From assembly GCF_001701045.1 (NCBI RefSeq), contig NZ_CP016757.1, forward strand, positions 2,163,501 to 2,227,500: DNA of 64,000 nucleotides, read 5' to 3'. This stretch comes from Cloacibacillus porcorum (lineage in GTDB: Bacteria > Synergistota > Synergistia > Synergistales > Synergistaceae). Position 1 is the stretch's first letter, and each line of letters starts with the position of its first letter. The notes below the pieces were generated by a model. It ran no database searches and was not told the DNA's origin. It was given only the letters and a program-made list of their open reading frames with translations. Below, in pieces: positions 1 to 8,010 of this stretch. Both the position numbers and the translations under genes were made by a program.

Positions 1-1254
1 ATCGGTGCCGCCGCCAACGATCGGCAATTCACCCTGCGTAGTCGTTCCCGTTGGATTCTTAATATTAGAATAGTCGTCTTTATTGCCATACGTATAGCGC
101 GTGCCCAGCCCCGTCGCGCCGTAGGTGAATATCCAGCCCTTGTAGACCGCGGCGATCATCGATTCGATCTCCTGCTGCGCGCCGTCGTTTATCTCAATGA
201 GGCGCGCCTCGATCATCACCTGTCTGCCGGGATGGTCGACGCGGTTTATCAGCGTCTCTATCTGGCGGTGCTGCTCCGGCGTCGCCGTAATATAGAGCGA
301 ACGCAGCCGTTCGTCAACGACGGGCGGCTTCGGCAGAGGCACAAGCCCCATGATTATCGCCGGCATCTTCGTCACTTCGGCGTAGGCCACCTTATACTGA
401 CGCGTCTGATTCTGTCCCAGCGTCTTGCCGATACTGTCGGCGGTGCCGACGACAAGCGTCTTGCCGACCAAAGAATATGAAAGTTCGTTCATGCGCAGCA
501 TATAGGCGAATACCTCGCCGAAACGGGTATTCTTGAAGGAAAAGGTCATCGGCGTCTCCGGCACGGAGGCGTCGAGCACAAGATTCAAGTCCTTGAGCTT
601 CGCGAGCATACGGAATACCTCGCGCACAGAGACCTCGCGCAGCTCCAGGGTAACGGGCGTCGAAATGGAGAGCGGGTCTCCGGCGGGAACGGGGCGCGGT
701 TTCGGGATCAGCGGCGGCGGCGTGATATCCCTCGGGCTCTCAAGCATGATCCGCAGACTGTCGGAGCCCGGCATACCGGAGATATCCTTCAGCACCAGCG
801 GCTTCGGACCGATAAAGTTCATCGTAATCCCCTGCTGGTCGTTCGAGGTGACGCGCACCTGCTCAATGAGCGGGAAGTCATAGCGCTGCGTCCACTCCTC
901 GCTCTTTTTGAGATTCAGCTTAAAGATATCCCATTCAAACTCGTCCCACCAGTTCTTGCGGTCCGTGTCGCGCGGGAAACGCGTATCGCTGAAGACCAGC
1001 GTCGCGGCGTTGTCGGAGCTTACCGCCGTCGGCAGCGGCAGCTTCGTGCCGCGCAGCTCGATCATCATCTCCGTCGCTCCCACCTGATGCATCCGCATAC
1101 CCTCGATAACCGGCCTCTGATCGTCCAGCCTGCGCGCCTCGGTGGCGGCGGCCTCGCCTAGTCCCGGCATGGCCGCCGCGAAGAGGACGGCGCAAAACAG
1201 GGCCGTCAGGGCTCTATAATTTATAAGTCCGTGCGGTGATTTTTGTTTGCCCAT
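1..1254 (-). CDS. pilQ: Secretin, PilQ/GspD family (partial, C-terminus outside window)
   Basis: Outer-membrane secretin, the channel through which a type IV pilus or type II secretion pseudopilus passes. Translation from ATG 1254-1252 gives a signal-peptide-like N-terminus (MGKQKSPHG, then a hydrophobic stretch ending near GEAAA), an AMIN-like beta domain, a proline-rich linker, and a secretin/TonB short N-terminal (STN) region with the phrase LELREVSVREVFRML. N1-type repeats follow, including ITATPEQHRQIETLINRVD and VMIEARLIEI, typical of PilQ/GspD. The gene runs off the left edge before the beta-barrel. An AAGGAG Shine-Dalgarno lies 10 nt before the start. It overlaps the upstream pilP-like gene by 34 bp, so it is translationally coupled as the last visible gene of pilMNOPQ. 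Whether the system builds a pilus or secretes cannot be settled here because no ATPase gene is in view. Confidence 0.85.
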   Translation of the reverse strand, partial: MGKQKSPHGLINYRALTALFCAVLFAAAMPGLGEAAATEARRLDDQRPVIEGMRMHQVGATEMMIELRGTKLPLPTAVSSDNAATLVFSDTRFPRDTDRKNWWDEFEWDIFKLNLKKSEEWTQRYDFPLIEQVRVTSNDQQGITMNFIGPKPLVLKDISGMPGSDSLRIMLESPRDITPPPLIPKPRPVPAGDPLSISTPVTLELREVSVREVFRMLAKLKDLNLVLDASVPETPMTFSFKNTRFGEVFAYMLRMNELSYSLVGKTLVVGTADSIGKTLGQNQTRQYKVAYAEVTKMPAIIMGLVPLPKPPVVDERLRSLYITATPEQHRQIETLINRVDHPGRQVMIEARLIEINDGAQQEIESMIAAVYKGWIFTYGATGLGTRYTYGNKDDYSNIKNPTGTTTQGELPIVGGGTD

Positions 1255-1799
1255 CTCCAGCTCACTCCTTTTGAATCTATGGAAAGGATCTTTCCCTTTC
1301 CGCCGCCGAAGGTCATCCCCGGCTTGAATATCTGTCCCGACTCCTCGCCGTCTATGTCAAGCGTGCAGATCGTGCTGCCGCCGAGCACCACAAGCCCCTT
1401 TATCGTCACCGTCGGCACAAACTCCGGCACGCTCGTATCCGCGGCGAGAGAGGGCGAAGGCACGACCGCCGCCACCGGCGAACGCCCAATGGCGTCGGAG
1501 AGCGCGACAAGCTCGGGGCTCTGTTCTCGCATCTTGCGGAAAGCCTCGTATTTCGCGTTGAGCGCCTTCGCCGACTCCAGAGCCTGATTGCCGCGCGGCA
1601 TCTGCTGCGAGGAAAGATCCTCTCCATCTGCGGTGATGCCGTTCATCGCGATAAAATTGCGCATCGTAAAGACCGCCGCCGCGAAAAATACGAACAGAAG
1701 CAATACGAAGATATATTCCTTTTTCCGTTCCTCGGGGGAGCGCGCCGCCTCGTTCAGGCGCATCTGACGGAAGAGCTCTTTCAGCGATATTGATCTCAT
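1221..1799 (-). CDS. pilP: PilP/GspC-like inner-membrane pilus assembly protein
   Basis: A 192-residue bitopic protein. A charged cytoplasmic N-terminus (about residues 1-28) is followed by one transmembrane helix (about 29-47) and a low-complexity linker. A compact C-terminal beta domain (about 130-190) contains TVTIKGLVVLGG, CTLDIDG and GKILSIDSKGVSWRW. That layout matches the homology region of GspC and PilP, which contacts the secretin periplasmic domains. Position between pilO and the secretin supports the PilP role. The family assignment rests on architecture and context; sequence similarity to proteobacterial PilP is weak by eye. It overlaps pilO by 4 bp. Confidence 0.65.
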   Translation of the reverse strand: MRSISLKELFRQMRLNEAARSPEERKKEYIFVLLLFVFFAAAVFTMRNFIAMNGITADGEDLSSQQMPRGNQALESAKALNAKYEAFRKMREQSPELVALSDAIGRSPVAAVVPSPSLAADTSVPEFVPTVTIKGLVVLGGSTICTLDIDGEESGQIFKPGMTFGGGKGKILSIDSKGVSWRWANKNHRTDL

Positions 1800-2332
1800 T
1801 TCGCCGCCTCCTCCTCTTTCAGCGCGCCGCCGATCTTGGCGGCGACAGTAAAGCTGTACTTGACATTATTTTCCCGCAGCCCCTCGAGAGAGAGCTGCGA
1901 AATCCTCATCAGATAGGCTCCCTGCCGGAAAGAGGCGAGCAGGCGCAGCAGTTCGTTATAATTGGCCTCGCCGGAGACGCTGAAGGAGACGACGCCCTCC
2001 TTCTCATCGGCCTTCGTCACGTTGGCCTCGCCAAATCCCTGCGTCGAAAGCAGATTCAGCAGCACGGAATAGAACTTGTTCTGCGATTCAATCGCCGTGG
2101 GCAGCTCTTTGCCGTCTATCTTCACGGTGGACTTGTACTGGATGACGGCGTTGGAGCGCGCCGCGACCGTAGCCTTCAGCACCTGCGCCTCCTGCGAGGC
2201 GGAGGAGAGTTCAGCAACGCCGCCGTTCACGCCCTTCATCATAAACAGCTGCGCGGCGATCAGCAGCAGTACGACGGCGACTACGATCAATATCTGCTCA
2301 CGTTTCAGCTCCGTTATCTCAATATTCTTCAT
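1796..2332 (-). CDS. pilO: PilO-like inner-membrane platform protein
   Basis: A 178-residue protein with one N-terminal transmembrane helix (about residues 13-31, QILIVVAVVLLLIAAQLFMM), a short coiled-coil segment, and a ferredoxin-like C-terminal domain that includes VVSFSVSGEANYNELLRLLASF and LMRISQLSLEGL. This is the PilO pattern: PilO dimerises with PilN in the periplasm and links PilM to the secretin. It overlaps pilN and pilP by 4 bp on each side, so the cluster is translated as a unit. The order pilM-N-O-P-Q is the canonical one. Confidence 0.7.
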   Translation of the reverse strand: MKNIEITELKREQILIVVAVVLLLIAAQLFMMKGVNGGVAELSSASQEAQVLKATVAARSNAVIQYKSTVKIDGKELPTAIESQNKFYSVLLNLLSTQGFGEANVTKADEKEGVVSFSVSGEANYNELLRLLASFRQGAYLMRISQLSLEGLRENNVKYSFTVAAKIGGALKEEEAAK

Positions 2333-2961
2333 CTGGTTCCCGCCTCCTCGCGCGCATCTTCGGAGCGGACTCCCTTTTCCTGTCCGGCCATCCCGCCCTC
2401 AAGCACTACCTTTTGCAGAGGATTGAGCTTCAGCTCGATGGAAAAGGCCTTGAGATTCGCGCCGCTGCGCTGTGTGGGGGTGATCACCGGGAGGGAGACG
2501 CTGTTAACGCAGGAGGCCGCGAGCAGCCCGTCGCCGAACTCCAAAACCTCTTCGTCGGCAAAGGCCACGCCCTTAAGCGAGGCGCTCTCGCGGTTCATCG
2601 TCAGCGATTCGACGACGACGCCGTCGACCGTCCTCTCCCCAAGCTCATAGAGAAATTCAACGGAGGGCACGTCGTCTAGGACAAAATCCAGCTTCTCTTC
2701 GACGGCGCCGCTCTCCTTCGTCAGGCGGGCAAGTTCCGTCTCCATCAGCTTTAGATTTTCATTGTCGGCGGCAACGCCCTCCGCCATCGCCCTCCTGGCA
2801 GAGCCTATCGCATAGAGCCGGTAGCCGCCCATAGCGAACACAAGCAGCGAAGAGATAAAAAAGAGCGCCGCGAGTGAGAAGAGAATATAATGGCGCGGGC
2901 TTCTCTCCTGCTCCGCCTGCTGTTCCTGCTTATTTGTACGAAGATCAAGTTTTACGACCAT
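2329..2961 (-). CDS. pilN: PilN-like inner-membrane platform protein
   Basis: A 210-residue protein with a short cytoplasmic tail (residues 1-25, starting MVVKLDLRTNKQ), one transmembrane helix (about 27-47), a coiled-coil stretch (about 55-95) and a ferredoxin-like domain. In the family the cytoplasmic tail docks onto PilM. The classical INLLP motif is not present; VKLDLR occupies its place, so the PilM contact may have diverged. The C-terminus is a charged, probably disordered tail. The ATG start lies 4 bp after the pilM stop. Confidence 0.7.
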   Translation of the reverse strand: MVVKLDLRTNKQEQQAEQERSPRHYILFSLAALFFISSLLVFAMGGYRLYAIGSARRAMAEGVAADNENLKLMETELARLTKESGAVEEKLDFVLDDVPSVEFLYELGERTVDGVVVESLTMNRESASLKGVAFADEEVLEFGDGLLAASCVNSVSLPVITPTQRSGANLKAFSIELKLNPLQKVVLEGGMAGQEKGVRSEDAREEAGTR

Positions 2962-2965
2962 GGCC

Positions 2966-3916
2966 TCACCTCAGCGCAAGTCCGACGGCAATGTCCCAGC
3001 CGCCGTTATTTTCGAAGCTGATGCCGTGGACCTTCATCGGGTCTATGAGCATGACCGATTCCATCGACGTCGATTCCTTAAGAAGGCCGCAGAGATAAGA
3101 AGAGGCCCCGGGGCCGAAAAGGTAAATCGAATCGGCGCTGAAGGAGCGGTTCTGCGACATCGCGAACTGCAGCGAGGAACGTATCTCGCGGACAAAGGAG
3201 AAGGCGTGCTCTCTGTAAGCCTCGCTCTCAAAACCTCCGTCAAGGATATCCGCGCCGAAGCCGGAGGAGATATTACGGTAAAATATCCCGCAGCCCTTCC
3301 AGGAGAGAATCAGAACCGAACGCAGATTTCCCGCGTAGATATAGGCGCAGCCCGCGTCAATCGCCACCGGCGGATTAGCGGCGCGCTCAAGGGCGATCTG
3401 AGAGGGCTCCAGGGCGGCGAGCCTGATGCCGTGAGCCGCGGCGGCGCGGGAAATATTTTCGACCAGCGGCCTGCGGGCGGCGGCGACGAGGAAACGTTTC
3501 TCGGAAAGATCCTCGCGCACTGGATACTCGATCTCCGCGATATCATAGACGCCGTCCTTTTCGGGAAAGGGGAAATAATTTTCGAATTCATAGCGAAAGG
3601 CCATGCGCGCCTCCGCGAGCGTCATCCCCGGAAGATTGACGATACGCAGCAGCGACTCCGTCACCGGCAGGGCGAAATTCACCGCGACATTGAAACCGCC
3701 GGCGGATTTCGCGATATAGTCGAAGACCGAACCCAGGTATCCCCCGGAATCAGAGAAGGGGTCCTCCGAAGAGCCGTATTCCGCCGGGATACTTCCTGAC
3801 AGGGAATCGACAACATTATAAAAGCCGTCCCCGCCTTCGATAGATAGGTAGCGGAAGCTTCCAACATCCAGCACAAGACCGGCGGATATTGTCTTTTTCT
3901 TTGAAAAAAAGCCCAT
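2966..3916 (-). CDS. pilM: PilM-like actin-fold pilus assembly ATPase
   Basis: A 316-residue cytoplasmic protein with the actin/FtsA-like fold of PilM. Visible features are a phosphate-1-like segment near the N-terminus (GLVLDVGSFRYLSIEGG), LPVTESLLRIVNLPGM, the PilM-typical MAFRYEFENYFPFP, a second nucleotide-binding stretch (PPVAIDAGCAYIYAG), and the C-terminal DSIYLFGPGASS and WDIAVGLALR. PilM binds the PilN tail at the inner face of the membrane. It is first in the visible pilMNOPQ run, and an AT-rich region with a candidate promoter lies upstream. Confidence 0.8.
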   Translation of the reverse strand: MGFFSKKKTISAGLVLDVGSFRYLSIEGGDGFYNVVDSLSGSIPAEYGSSEDPFSDSGGYLGSVFDYIAKSAGGFNVAVNFALPVTESLLRIVNLPGMTLAEARMAFRYEFENYFPFPEKDGVYDIAEIEYPVREDLSEKRFLVAAARRPLVENISRAAAAHGIRLAALEPSQIALERAANPPVAIDAGCAYIYAGNLRSVLILSWKGCGIFYRNISSGFGADILDGGFESEAYREHAFSFVREIRSSLQFAMSQNRSFSADSIYLFGPGASSYLCGLLKESTSMESVMLIDPMKVHGISFENNGGWDIAVGLALR

Positions 3917-4272
3917 AGGACTCCTCCATAAAGCGCCGTTGGCGCTAAAAAATAGATAAAACGCATGCGGGACATTGCTGTCGACAACGATCCCGCCGCC
4001 TCATTATATAATAAAAACCCTTAAAAAAAGGGATTTTTAAAATTTAAATAAAAATATTTTTCGAAAATGTTGCGCAAAGACCACAGCAGAAAAAATGAAT
4101 TTAGCGACGGTAATTTTTACCTTTACAAAAACTATGTTTTATGTTATAGACCATTCTACAGTACTTTTAATAACGTCACTATACAATTAAAACTAACATC
4201 GCCGCAGATATAAACAGGAAACGCGCACGCCTGCGGCGTGCGCGTGCGAAAACCGCCTTCGCGTATTATAGA
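3917..4272 (-). promoter_or_regulatory. AT-rich intergenic region before pilM: candidate promoter and terminator-like repeats
   Basis: No gene is seen in these 356 bp. On the minus strand a TATAAT (4008-4003) lies about 90 bp before pilM, but no good -35 is visible. Just upstream, 4013-4037 holds an inverted repeat (AAAAACCC / GGGATTTTT) that could stop transcription from the pilin-like gene above. The region is far more AT-rich than the flanking genes. Confidence 0.35.
4221..4245 (-). terminator. Perfect 11-bp-arm hairpin after the pilin-like gene
   Basis: ACGCGCACGCC / GGCGTGCGCGT with a 3-nt loop, 28 bp beyond the stop of the upstream minus-strand gene. The hairpin is strong but is followed on the minus strand only by TTTCCTGTTT, so intrinsic termination may be partial. 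Confidence 0.5.
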
Positions 4273-4761
4273 TCAAAATTGACTGTTCGGGTTATAATCT
4301 TTTGTCTTTATCAGCATATAAACGCTCGTGCCGCCCGCGTAATCCGGCGCGGCCGCGGGATTCTTCGTCGGCTCCGCGTAGAGGCGGTCTTCACTCCTCA
4401 GCGCGGCAAGCTCCGCCGCGACGCGGTTCCCCCTCTCGGGGATAAGGGCCGTCTCCGCGCCGTCATACTTAACGAAGAGCGCGCCGTCGTCGTTTACCAC
4501 GGAGAGCCCCTCCGTATCGATGCCGACATGAGAGATCTCGTTATTCTGCACCTCGGCCACCGCCCGCGGCCAGGAGCCGGTCTCCGAATAATAGGCAAAG
4601 ACCGCCGCTCTGAGGTTGCTCATATCGGCGGCGATCCTATGGGCATCCGCCGAGGCCCTCATATTCGTGTTTGAATAATAGACGAAGCCTCCGAAGATCA
4701 CGACAGCAAGTCCAACGACGATCATGCCGGCACGTCTCTTTTCTCTGTTCATCCTATCCAT
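4273..4761 (-). CDS. Divergent pilin-like protein (paralogue 1, lacks Glu5)
   Basis: A 162-residue protein with a charged N-terminus, one hydrophobic helix (about residues 13-29) and a globular C-terminal domain. It aligns by eye with the major pilin at 5915-6370 and the neighbour at 4871-5446. All three share an A-x-A-x(3)-I-x(3)-NLR/MNQ helix, a conserved Trp (GSWP here), a beta segment (DGALFVKYDGAE) and a C-terminal VYMLIK/VGMIIRK strand. Its N-terminus reads RRAG then MIVVG, which keeps a plausible Gly/Met prepilin cleavage site but has Gly instead of Glu at +5. GspK-type tip pseudopilins also lack Glu5, so this may be a minor tip subunit. That role is inference; the paralogy is visible in the sequence. 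Confidence 0.6.
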   Translation of the reverse strand: MDRMNREKRRAGMIVVGLAVVIFGGFVYYSNTNMRASADAHRIAADMSNLRAAVFAYYSETGSWPRAVAEVQNNEISHVGIDTEGLSVVNDDGALFVKYDGAETALIPERGNRVAAELAALRSEDRLYAEPTKNPAAAPDYAGGTSVYMLIKTKDYNPNSQF

Positions 4762-4870
4762 TCTCCTCTCTCAGGCGCTCCGAGGCCGATGCTCCGCTCT
4801 CGAACGCGGCGAAGCAAAGACCGCCGCGGTGAAGCGGCGCGGCCCTCGCGCCTGTGCTTTTGCTCCTGAA

Positions 4871-5446
4871 TCAGTTCCGCGCGGGATCGATCTTGATCAG
4901 CATATAGACCGGCGCCGCGCCGCTCTCATTGTAATAGCCGTCCTCGACCGAGGCCGTCTTATATAGCCCCTCGGCCTTGCTCATCTTCTCCAGCTCGCGC
5001 AGTACGCCGCTCTCAGAGGCGTCGCCCTGATAGGCGACAAAGAGCCCCTCAGGAGTGTGAATCACCTCGTATTTTGTGATGTCCTTCGTAAATGGCCGCT
5101 CTATCTCGCCGCCGAGGCCGATATCATCGCTGAAATCGTCGGTGAACTTGATCTTCGAACCGACCGGAAAGAGCTCCCAGTTGGCGGGGTTTGAGAAGAC
5201 CATCAGCGTCAAGGCCTTGATCTGGTTCATATTCTTCACAATATCGTGCGCCGAGGCGCTGTTATTCTCCCGCTCCGCGGCCAAATACCAGACGCCGACG
5301 AGCGCGAAGGCGGCGATAAAAAATATCACCATCGCCGTGCGGTTCCACAGCGGCTTCGCGACGGGCTCCTTGACCATATACTCGCCCTGTTCGTCCTTAT
5401 CCTTTGAGACGTTTCGCGTCTCCTCTTTTTTGATCTCTTCCGACAT
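4871..5446 (-). CDS. Divergent pilin-like protein (paralogue 2, no prepilin motif)
   Basis: A 191-residue protein with a long acidic/charged N-terminus (MSEEIKKEETRNVSK), one transmembrane helix (about residues 38-55, MVIFFIAAFALVGVWYL) and a C-terminal domain homologous to the other two pilin-like genes (TPEGLFVAYQGDASES and PVYMLIKIDP match DGALFVKYDGAE and VYMLIK). The residue before the helix is Ala, not Gly, and no Glu follows, so normal prepilin peptidase processing is unlikely and it may stay membrane-anchored. I place the start at ATG 5446 because AAAGGAGCGG lies just before it; the frame is open 25 codons further upstream. A stable hairpin (5466-5487) abuts the ribosome-binding site. 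Confidence 0.6.
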   Translation of the reverse strand: MSEEIKKEETRNVSKDKDEQGEYMVKEPVAKPLWNRTAMVIFFIAAFALVGVWYLAAERENNSASAHDIVKNMNQIKALTLMVFSNPANWELFPVGSKIKFTDDFSDDIGLGGEIERPFTKDITKYEVIHTPEGLFVAYQGDASESGVLRELEKMSKAEGLYKTASVEDGYYNESGAAPVYMLIKIDPARN

Positions 5447-5465
5447 CTTTATCCGCTCCTTTTGA

Positions 5466-5487
5466 GACGGCCCCTTGACGGGCCGTC
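5466..5487 (-). promoter_or_regulatory. Leader hairpin next to the RBS of pilin paralogue 2
   Basis: GACGGCCC / GGGCCGTC pairs perfectly across a short loop and ends 4 nt before the AAAAGGAG ribosome-binding site. It could limit ribosome access or act as an attenuator; no T-tract follows. Confidence 0.4.
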
Positions 5488-5914
5488 CTGTCTTTATCTT
5501 TGATAAAGATTCTAGCGGCACGGCAGTTTTTTACGTTTGTAGGAATGCTTTTATTGGGGTAGGTGGAAAGACGGAAAAGATTGCCTGTTTAACTGGGTAC
5601 AGAAAACTAGCGCAAAGAAATACATCCATTCAACAAACCACATACAAACTATCAGTCTAAAACAGTCAATACAAGGTAAGTGATAGGACAAAAGATTAGC
5701 TACGCATTGTGTGAGAACAAAGGCTGTAGAGTTATGCATAGGTGTTGATGTGGAGGTATTTTTAGTTTTCTACGCCACAGTTTTTCTAAGAAAATTTTAG
5801 CGCAACTCAAAAATTTTTGTATTTATAGAAATGTTTTTATAGTAGTAGATAAAAATGTAAGGCTGTTAGTATAAAACTACCAACAGCCCCAAATTTATAA
5901 AAATATGACTTGAT
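5488..5914. other. AT-rich intergenic stretch with a diverged direct repeat
   Basis: No convincing gene. Two blocks, about 5530-5575 and 5815-5860, are recognisably related (each holds GTxTxTAGxAATGxTTTTAT followed by a GTAG-rich run). A second motif, TTAGCGCAA/CTAGCGCAA, occurs near 5605 and 5798. The pattern suggests a decayed tandem duplication between pilin genes. Confidence 0.4.
5861..5888 (-). terminator. Terminator-like hairpin after the major pilin gene
   Basis: GGCTGTT / AACAGCC stem 27 bp beyond the pilin stop codon, followed on the minus strand by TTACATTTTTATCT. Confidence 0.5.
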
Positions 5915-6370
5915 CTACTTTCTTATTATCATACCAACAACGCCTGATCCCTTATAATCGCTAGAAACAGCAGTATCTGCAATGAGCCCAGAGTCTTCAG
6001 CCATCTCACCTAATTTTGTCGCTACACCTCCAGAGGGCTGATCATAAACAACGACAAGAGCTCCTTCTGTTCCACCAGTGCCCTTCTTTATATCGTAAGA
6101 CTTCGGCCTCGTTGCATCAAGGTATACGTCGATACTCGCATCGGGGGTATCAGCCGTCGGCCACTCACTATGATCTGCATAGTACATCAAACATGCTGAT
6201 TTTATATTACGCAAGTTAGAAACAATTTTCACCGCTTCAGCTTTATCTGTTGCCGCACCTGTCGAAAGCATCATCATACCGGCCAGAATACCGATGATGA
6301 TTATGACGATGAGCAGTTCCACAAGGGTGAAGCCCTTCGCTTTACGGTATTTTTTAATCATTTTTTTCAT
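5915..6370 (-). CDS. Type IV major pilin / pseudopilin (GspG/PilA-like)
   Basis: A 151-residue prepilin with a full class-III signal: basic leader MKKMIKKYRKAKG, then FTLVELLIVIIIIGILAG, with Gly at -1, Phe at +1 and Glu at +5. Prepilin peptidase would cut after Gly13 and methylate Phe14. The remaining helix and small globular domain (conserved Trp in HSEWP, GALVVVYDQPSGG, VGMIIRK at the end) match the two divergent paralogues downstream. An AGGAGG Shine-Dalgarno stands 10 nt before the ATG. It has its own good promoter (-10 TATAAT at 6567-6562) and a terminator-like hairpin after it, consistent with high-level monocistronic expression. DNA here is less GC-rich than its neighbours. Confidence 0.85.
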   Translation of the reverse strand: MKKMIKKYRKAKGFTLVELLIVIIIIGILAGMMMLSTGAATDKAEAVKIVSNLRNIKSACLMYYADHSEWPTADTPDASIDVYLDATRPKSYDIKKGTGGTEGALVVVYDQPSGGVATKLGEMAEDSGLIADTAVSSDYKGSGVVGMIIRK

Positions 6371-6539
6371 TTAAATTTTTCCTCCTAAGGTAGTTTTGCC
6401 AAATACCGTGCGCGCGCCCACCCGACACGGACCGGACTCGCCTTCCGATCCCCCTTGATTATGACAGATATGCTCTCCCCGCATATCCCTCCTTACAGTG
6501 ATAACTCTATTTTTATAATTCCATTGACATATAAATACA

Positions 6540-6556
6540 GGGCCATAATATGGCCC
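6540..6556. promoter_or_regulatory. Perfect 17-bp palindrome at the pilin transcription start
   Basis: GGGCCATA-T-TATGGCCC (read on the minus strand) falls at about +1 of the pilin promoter. Placement fits a repressor operator or a stabilising 5' hairpin in the mRNA; the binding protein is unknown. Confidence 0.5.
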
Positions 6557-6561
6557 ACACC

Positions 6562-6590
6562 ATTATAATATTAATTTTAATAAAAGTGAA
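6562..6590 (-). promoter_or_regulatory. Promoter of the major pilin gene
   Basis: Minus strand -35 TTCACT (6590-6585), 17-bp spacer, -10 TATAAT (6567-6562). The predicted start lies at or beside the 17-bp palindrome at 6540-6556 and leaves a leader of about 185 nt. Confidence 0.6.
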
Positions 6591-6629
6591 GCTCTTTTTA
6601 CTAAAAATCAAAAGTGTTTTTTACTGAAT

Positions 6630-7880
6630 TTACATGAATGCGTTAATCGCGGAGATGATCGGCAGGAAGATGGCGAGCACCATGAAGCCGACGATGATGC
6701 CGACGAAGACGACCATCACCGGCTCGAGTATCGAGCTGAGGCGCTTGATCTTCTCCGATAGCTCCGCGTCATACCAGTCGGCGATCTTCTCGAGCATCTC
6801 GTCGGTGCGGCCCGTCTCCTCGCCGACGGCGATCATGTGGCCGATCATCGGCGGAAAGAGCTTCTTCTCGCGCACGACGGCGTTGAGAGCCCTGCCCATC
6901 GAGGCGCCGTCGCGCATCTCAAGGAAGCCCCGCTTTATCCTCTCGTTGCCCGCGACCTCGGCCGTCATCTCCAGCGAGGAGAGCACGGGGACGCCGGAGC
7001 GCAGCAGCGAACCCATCGTACGGAAGGAGCGCGTCAGCGAGGCCTTGAAGATGATGTCGCCGAAGATCGGTATCTTCAATAAAAGGGTATCGACCGGCAT
7101 CTTCATCGACTTCATCTTACGCAGCTGCCTGAGAAGAATAGCGGCCACGATAATAACGAGCGGGATAACATACCAGTTATGCTGCATCCAGCGGCCGAAT
7201 TTAAATGTCATCAGCGTAAGTGTGGGAAGCTCTATATTGAGATTGCCAAAGGCCTTCTCGAACTGCGGGACGACGACGGCGACCATCACGCCGAGGACGA
7301 GCAGCGCGATGCAGATGACCACCGTCGGATAGGTCATCGCCGAGATGATCTTTTTGCGGAGGTTTTCCTGGTCCTCCATAAAGGAGGCGATCTTCGCGAG
7401 GCTCATGTCAAGCGTACCGGACTCCTCGCCGGAGCGCACGAGCGGTATCGTGATCGCGTCGAAGCATTTGGGGTTCTCCGCAAGGGCGCTGCCGAGCGTC
7501 GTACCGGCGCTGACGCGTTTGTAGACGCGCGTGAGCACGCTGCGGAAGCGCCGGTTCTGCGTCTGCTCTGTGAGGATCGCGAGCGAGGCCGTCACGGGGA
7601 TGCCGGCGGCGATCATCGTCGCGAGCTGGCGGAAGAATACGAGCTTGTCGCGCAGCCTGATGCGCGGCGAGAGGTCCCAGAATTCGCTGCGCTCCTTCGC
7701 GGCGCTGTCCGCGAGTTTATCGCCGGGAACGGTCAGGGATATCTCCCTGTGCTGTGAGACGTTGAGCGGGACCCAGCCGTTGCCGCGAATCCACGAAAGC
7801 AGCTCCTGCTCCCCCGGCGAGTTATGCGTGCCGCTTATAGTCTTGCCGCTCCGGTCTTTCGCGTCATAGTAAAACTCCAT
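6630..7880 (-). CDS. pilC: PilC/GspF inner-membrane platform protein
   Basis: A 416-residue polytopic protein with the duplicated T2SSF domain. An N-terminal cytoplasmic segment with the YDAKDRSGKTISGT opening is followed by domain 1 (about 90-215: FFRQLATMIAAGIPVTASL, SGEESGTLDMSL) with TM helices about 190-215 and 240-255. Domain 2 (about 290-410: RTMGSLLRSGVPVLSSLE, VGEETGRTDEML) ends in a TM helix with VMVVFVGIIVGFMVLAIF. PilC/GspF forms the membrane base turned by the assembly ATPase. I chose ATG 7880, preceded by GGGAG at 9 nt, over an in-frame TTG three codons earlier. No pilB or pilT gene lies nearby, so the ATPases must be elsewhere. Confidence 0.9.
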   Translation of the reverse strand: MEFYYDAKDRSGKTISGTHNSPGEQELLSWIRGNGWVPLNVSQHREISLTVPGDKLADSAAKERSEFWDLSPRIRLRDKLVFFRQLATMIAAGIPVTASLAILTEQTQNRRFRSVLTRVYKRVSAGTTLGSALAENPKCFDAITIPLVRSGEESGTLDMSLAKIASFMEDQENLRKKIISAMTYPTVVICIALLVLGVMVAVVVPQFEKAFGNLNIELPTLTLMTFKFGRWMQHNWYVIPLVIIVAAILLRQLRKMKSMKMPVDTLLLKIPIFGDIIFKASLTRSFRTMGSLLRSGVPVLSSLEMTAEVAGNERIKRGFLEMRDGASMGRALNAVVREKKLFPPMIGHMIAVGEETGRTDEMLEKIADWYDAELSEKIKRLSSILEPVMVVFVGIIVGFMVLAIFLPIISAINAFM

Positions 7881-8010
7881 CAAAACCAACTCCCGCTGTA
7901 AGCGCTTCTGTTTGAGAGAATATAATCATTATTGAAAAAAGTCAAATGAAAGAGTGCGGAAACCAGAAACGAAGGCGCCTGACCATAGATGATAGACTAA
8001 AAATGATAAA

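Noticed and set aside
5551-5739. A 62-codon minus-strand frame in the pilin intergenic gap
   Set aside because: It has no RBS and an atypical composition rich in Cys/Phe/Trp, and it overlaps the diverged repeats; probably chance in AT-rich DNA.
6524-6552. Plus-strand TTGACA near 6524 as a promoter
   Set aside because: There is no -10 at proper spacing and no plus-strand gene follows for many kilobases.
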